Assembly: GCA_963781555.1 (NCBI GenBank)
Contig: CAWAGB010000005.1
Span: 124,001-188,000, forward strand
DNA length: 64,000 bases
From: JAICQM01 sp963781555
GTDB lineage: Bacteria; Chloroflexota; Limnocylindria; QHBO01
Direction: 5' to 3'
The translations under genes and the position numbers were made by a program. This document shows positions 63,409 to 64,000 of this stretch, in pieces (within the stretch, counting starts at the first letter, position 1; each line of letters opens with the position of its first letter). The notes below the pieces were generated by a model. That model made no database searches and was not told the origin of the DNA. It saw nothing but the letters and a program-made list of their open reading frames with translations.

Positions 63409-64000
63409 AGCTCCCGGTCGGCCTGCACGAACAGGCTCCCCGTCACCCGCGCCAGGGTCGGGAAGGCATGGATGGTGTCGGCAAGGACACTCAACTGGAC
63501 GCGACCGCGTACCGCCAGCACGCACTCGTGGATGGCCTCGCTGACCGCCGGGCCGGCCATGAAGGCACCGACCAGCACGCGGTTGGCGCGGTCGACGACG
63601 ATCGTCACGTGGCCCTCCGACTCGGTCACGTAGCCCTTGGCCGAGGTCGCCACGTCAGCCGACAGCTCCACGGCATCGATCCCACGGTCCCGGGCCTGGT
63701 CGAGCAGGAGCCCCACGCTCGCGGTCTCGGGATCGGTGTACGTGGCACGCGGGATGGCATCCAGGAACGGGGCCACCTCGTCGCCCAACGCCTGGCGGGC
63801 GGCCATCTCGCCGCTGTAGTGCGCCAGGTGGGTGTGCATCTCCGGACCGGCGACGTCGCCGGCTGCCCATACCCGCTCCGCCACGCGCAGGCGCGGATCC
63901 ACCGGGAGACGGCCGCGCTCGACGCTCACGCCGACCGCTGCCAGGTTGAGCCGGTCCAGCGGCAGGTCACGACCAATGGCCAGCATCACCGCGTGGCCTT
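63405..64000 (-). CDS. FAD/NAD-linked disulfide oxidoreductase, C-terminal part (5' end outside window)
   Basis: The visible ~198 codons cover the FAD domain end (MLAIGRDLPLDRLNLAAVGV...VWAAGDVAGPEMHTHLAHYSG) and the dimerisation domain (ATYTDPETASVGLLLDQARD...MAGPAVSEAIHECVLAV...FPTLARVTGS). The arrangement matches dihydrolipoamide dehydrogenase/mercuric reductase-like flavoproteins. The active-site CxxxxC lies in the missing N-terminus, so the exact reaction is unresolved. The stop overlaps the start region of the TSUP gene. His residues near the C-terminus (DTIHAFP) correspond to the His-Glu pair of this family. Confidence 0.88.
   Translation of the reverse strand, partial: GHAVMLAIGRDLPLDRLNLAAVGVSVERGRLPVDPRLRVAERVWAAGDVAGPEMHTHLAHYSGEMAARQALGDEVAPFLDAIPRATYTDPETASVGLLLDQARDRGIDAVELSADVATSAKGYVTESEGHVTIVVDRANRVLVGAFMAGPAVSEAIHECVLAVRGRVQLSVLADTIHAFPTLARVTGSLFVQADREL

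Overview
The window is a gene-dense, very GC-rich bacterial chromosome segment (roughly 70% G+C by eye). It looks like a free-living, aerobic member of the Chloroflexota (Limnocylindria/Ellin6529-like) or a neighbouring actinobacterium-like lineage. The hints are an F420-dependent LLM oxidoreductase of the glucose-6-phosphate-dehydrogenase type, a mycobacterial-style fused 2-oxoglutarate decarboxylase/E2 protein (Kgd), a KdpDE/KimA potassium module, and many leaderless promoters. The taxonomic call is inference. There is no prophage, insertion sequence, CRISPR array or rRNA operon; the only tRNA is tRNA-Gln(CTG).

Layout. 1-7.4 kb: adenylate cyclase with an AAA module (cut by the window edge), gltX, an SseB-like protein, a zinc alcohol dehydrogenase, and a VOC protein/MutY/redoxin run. 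7.4-9.7 kb: a secreted sugar dehydrogenase facing a secreted lysyl-oxidase-like protein. 9.8-17.7 kb: HAD phosphatase, aspartokinase, EamA exporter, ABC-F protein, ThrB, Tag, a membrane-anchored metallopeptidase and a 61-residue protein with a strong Shine-Dalgarno. 17.8-25.1 kb: a signalling block with a NarL/LuxR response regulator, a lipoprotein cupredoxin plus membrane partner, a giant GAF/PAS histidine kinase and a stand-alone receiver. 25.1-40.4 kb: ThrC, Kgd, a CGNR transcription factor, a second ABC-F protein, a threonine dehydratase-like enzyme, a Na+/H+ antiporter, an acyl-CoA synthetase, a diguanylate cyclase, and a pseudouridine synthase overlapping the tRNA. 40.6-47.6 kb: a compact his operon (yerC-hisG-hisDC-hisB-hisH-hisA-hisF-hisIE) with a HisD-HisC fusion. 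47.7-52.6 kb: F420 oxidoreductase, MFS exporter, GlcD-type oxidase and a class V aminotransferase. 52.7-57.3 kb: a kdpD/kdpE/small protein/kimA potassium module. 57.3-64 kb: XdhC, MoaA, a CopC-CopD copper cluster, a TSUP exporter and a truncated flavoprotein disulfide reductase.

Three window-wide patterns stand out. (1) First genes of transcription units very often have TANNNT six to nine bases before an ATG or GTG with no Shine-Dalgarno, which is the signature of leaderless mRNAs. (2) The non-palindromic octamer CATCGGTC (or its complement GACCGATG) recurs about once per 1.3 kb on both strands. (3) A motif, CTCGnCCGRATGACGTAG, occurs four times, all within the 15.9-24.7 kb signalling region, twice flanking the giant kinase.

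Seven otherwise intact genes (gltX, the kinase, thrC, kgd, the hypothetical at 34.7 kb, hisH and the TSUP exporter) are broken by single-base indels, twelve in all. Because most are single-copy housekeeping genes, residual consensus errors in the assembly are the likeliest cause. These genes are given as one feature each, spanning the breaks.
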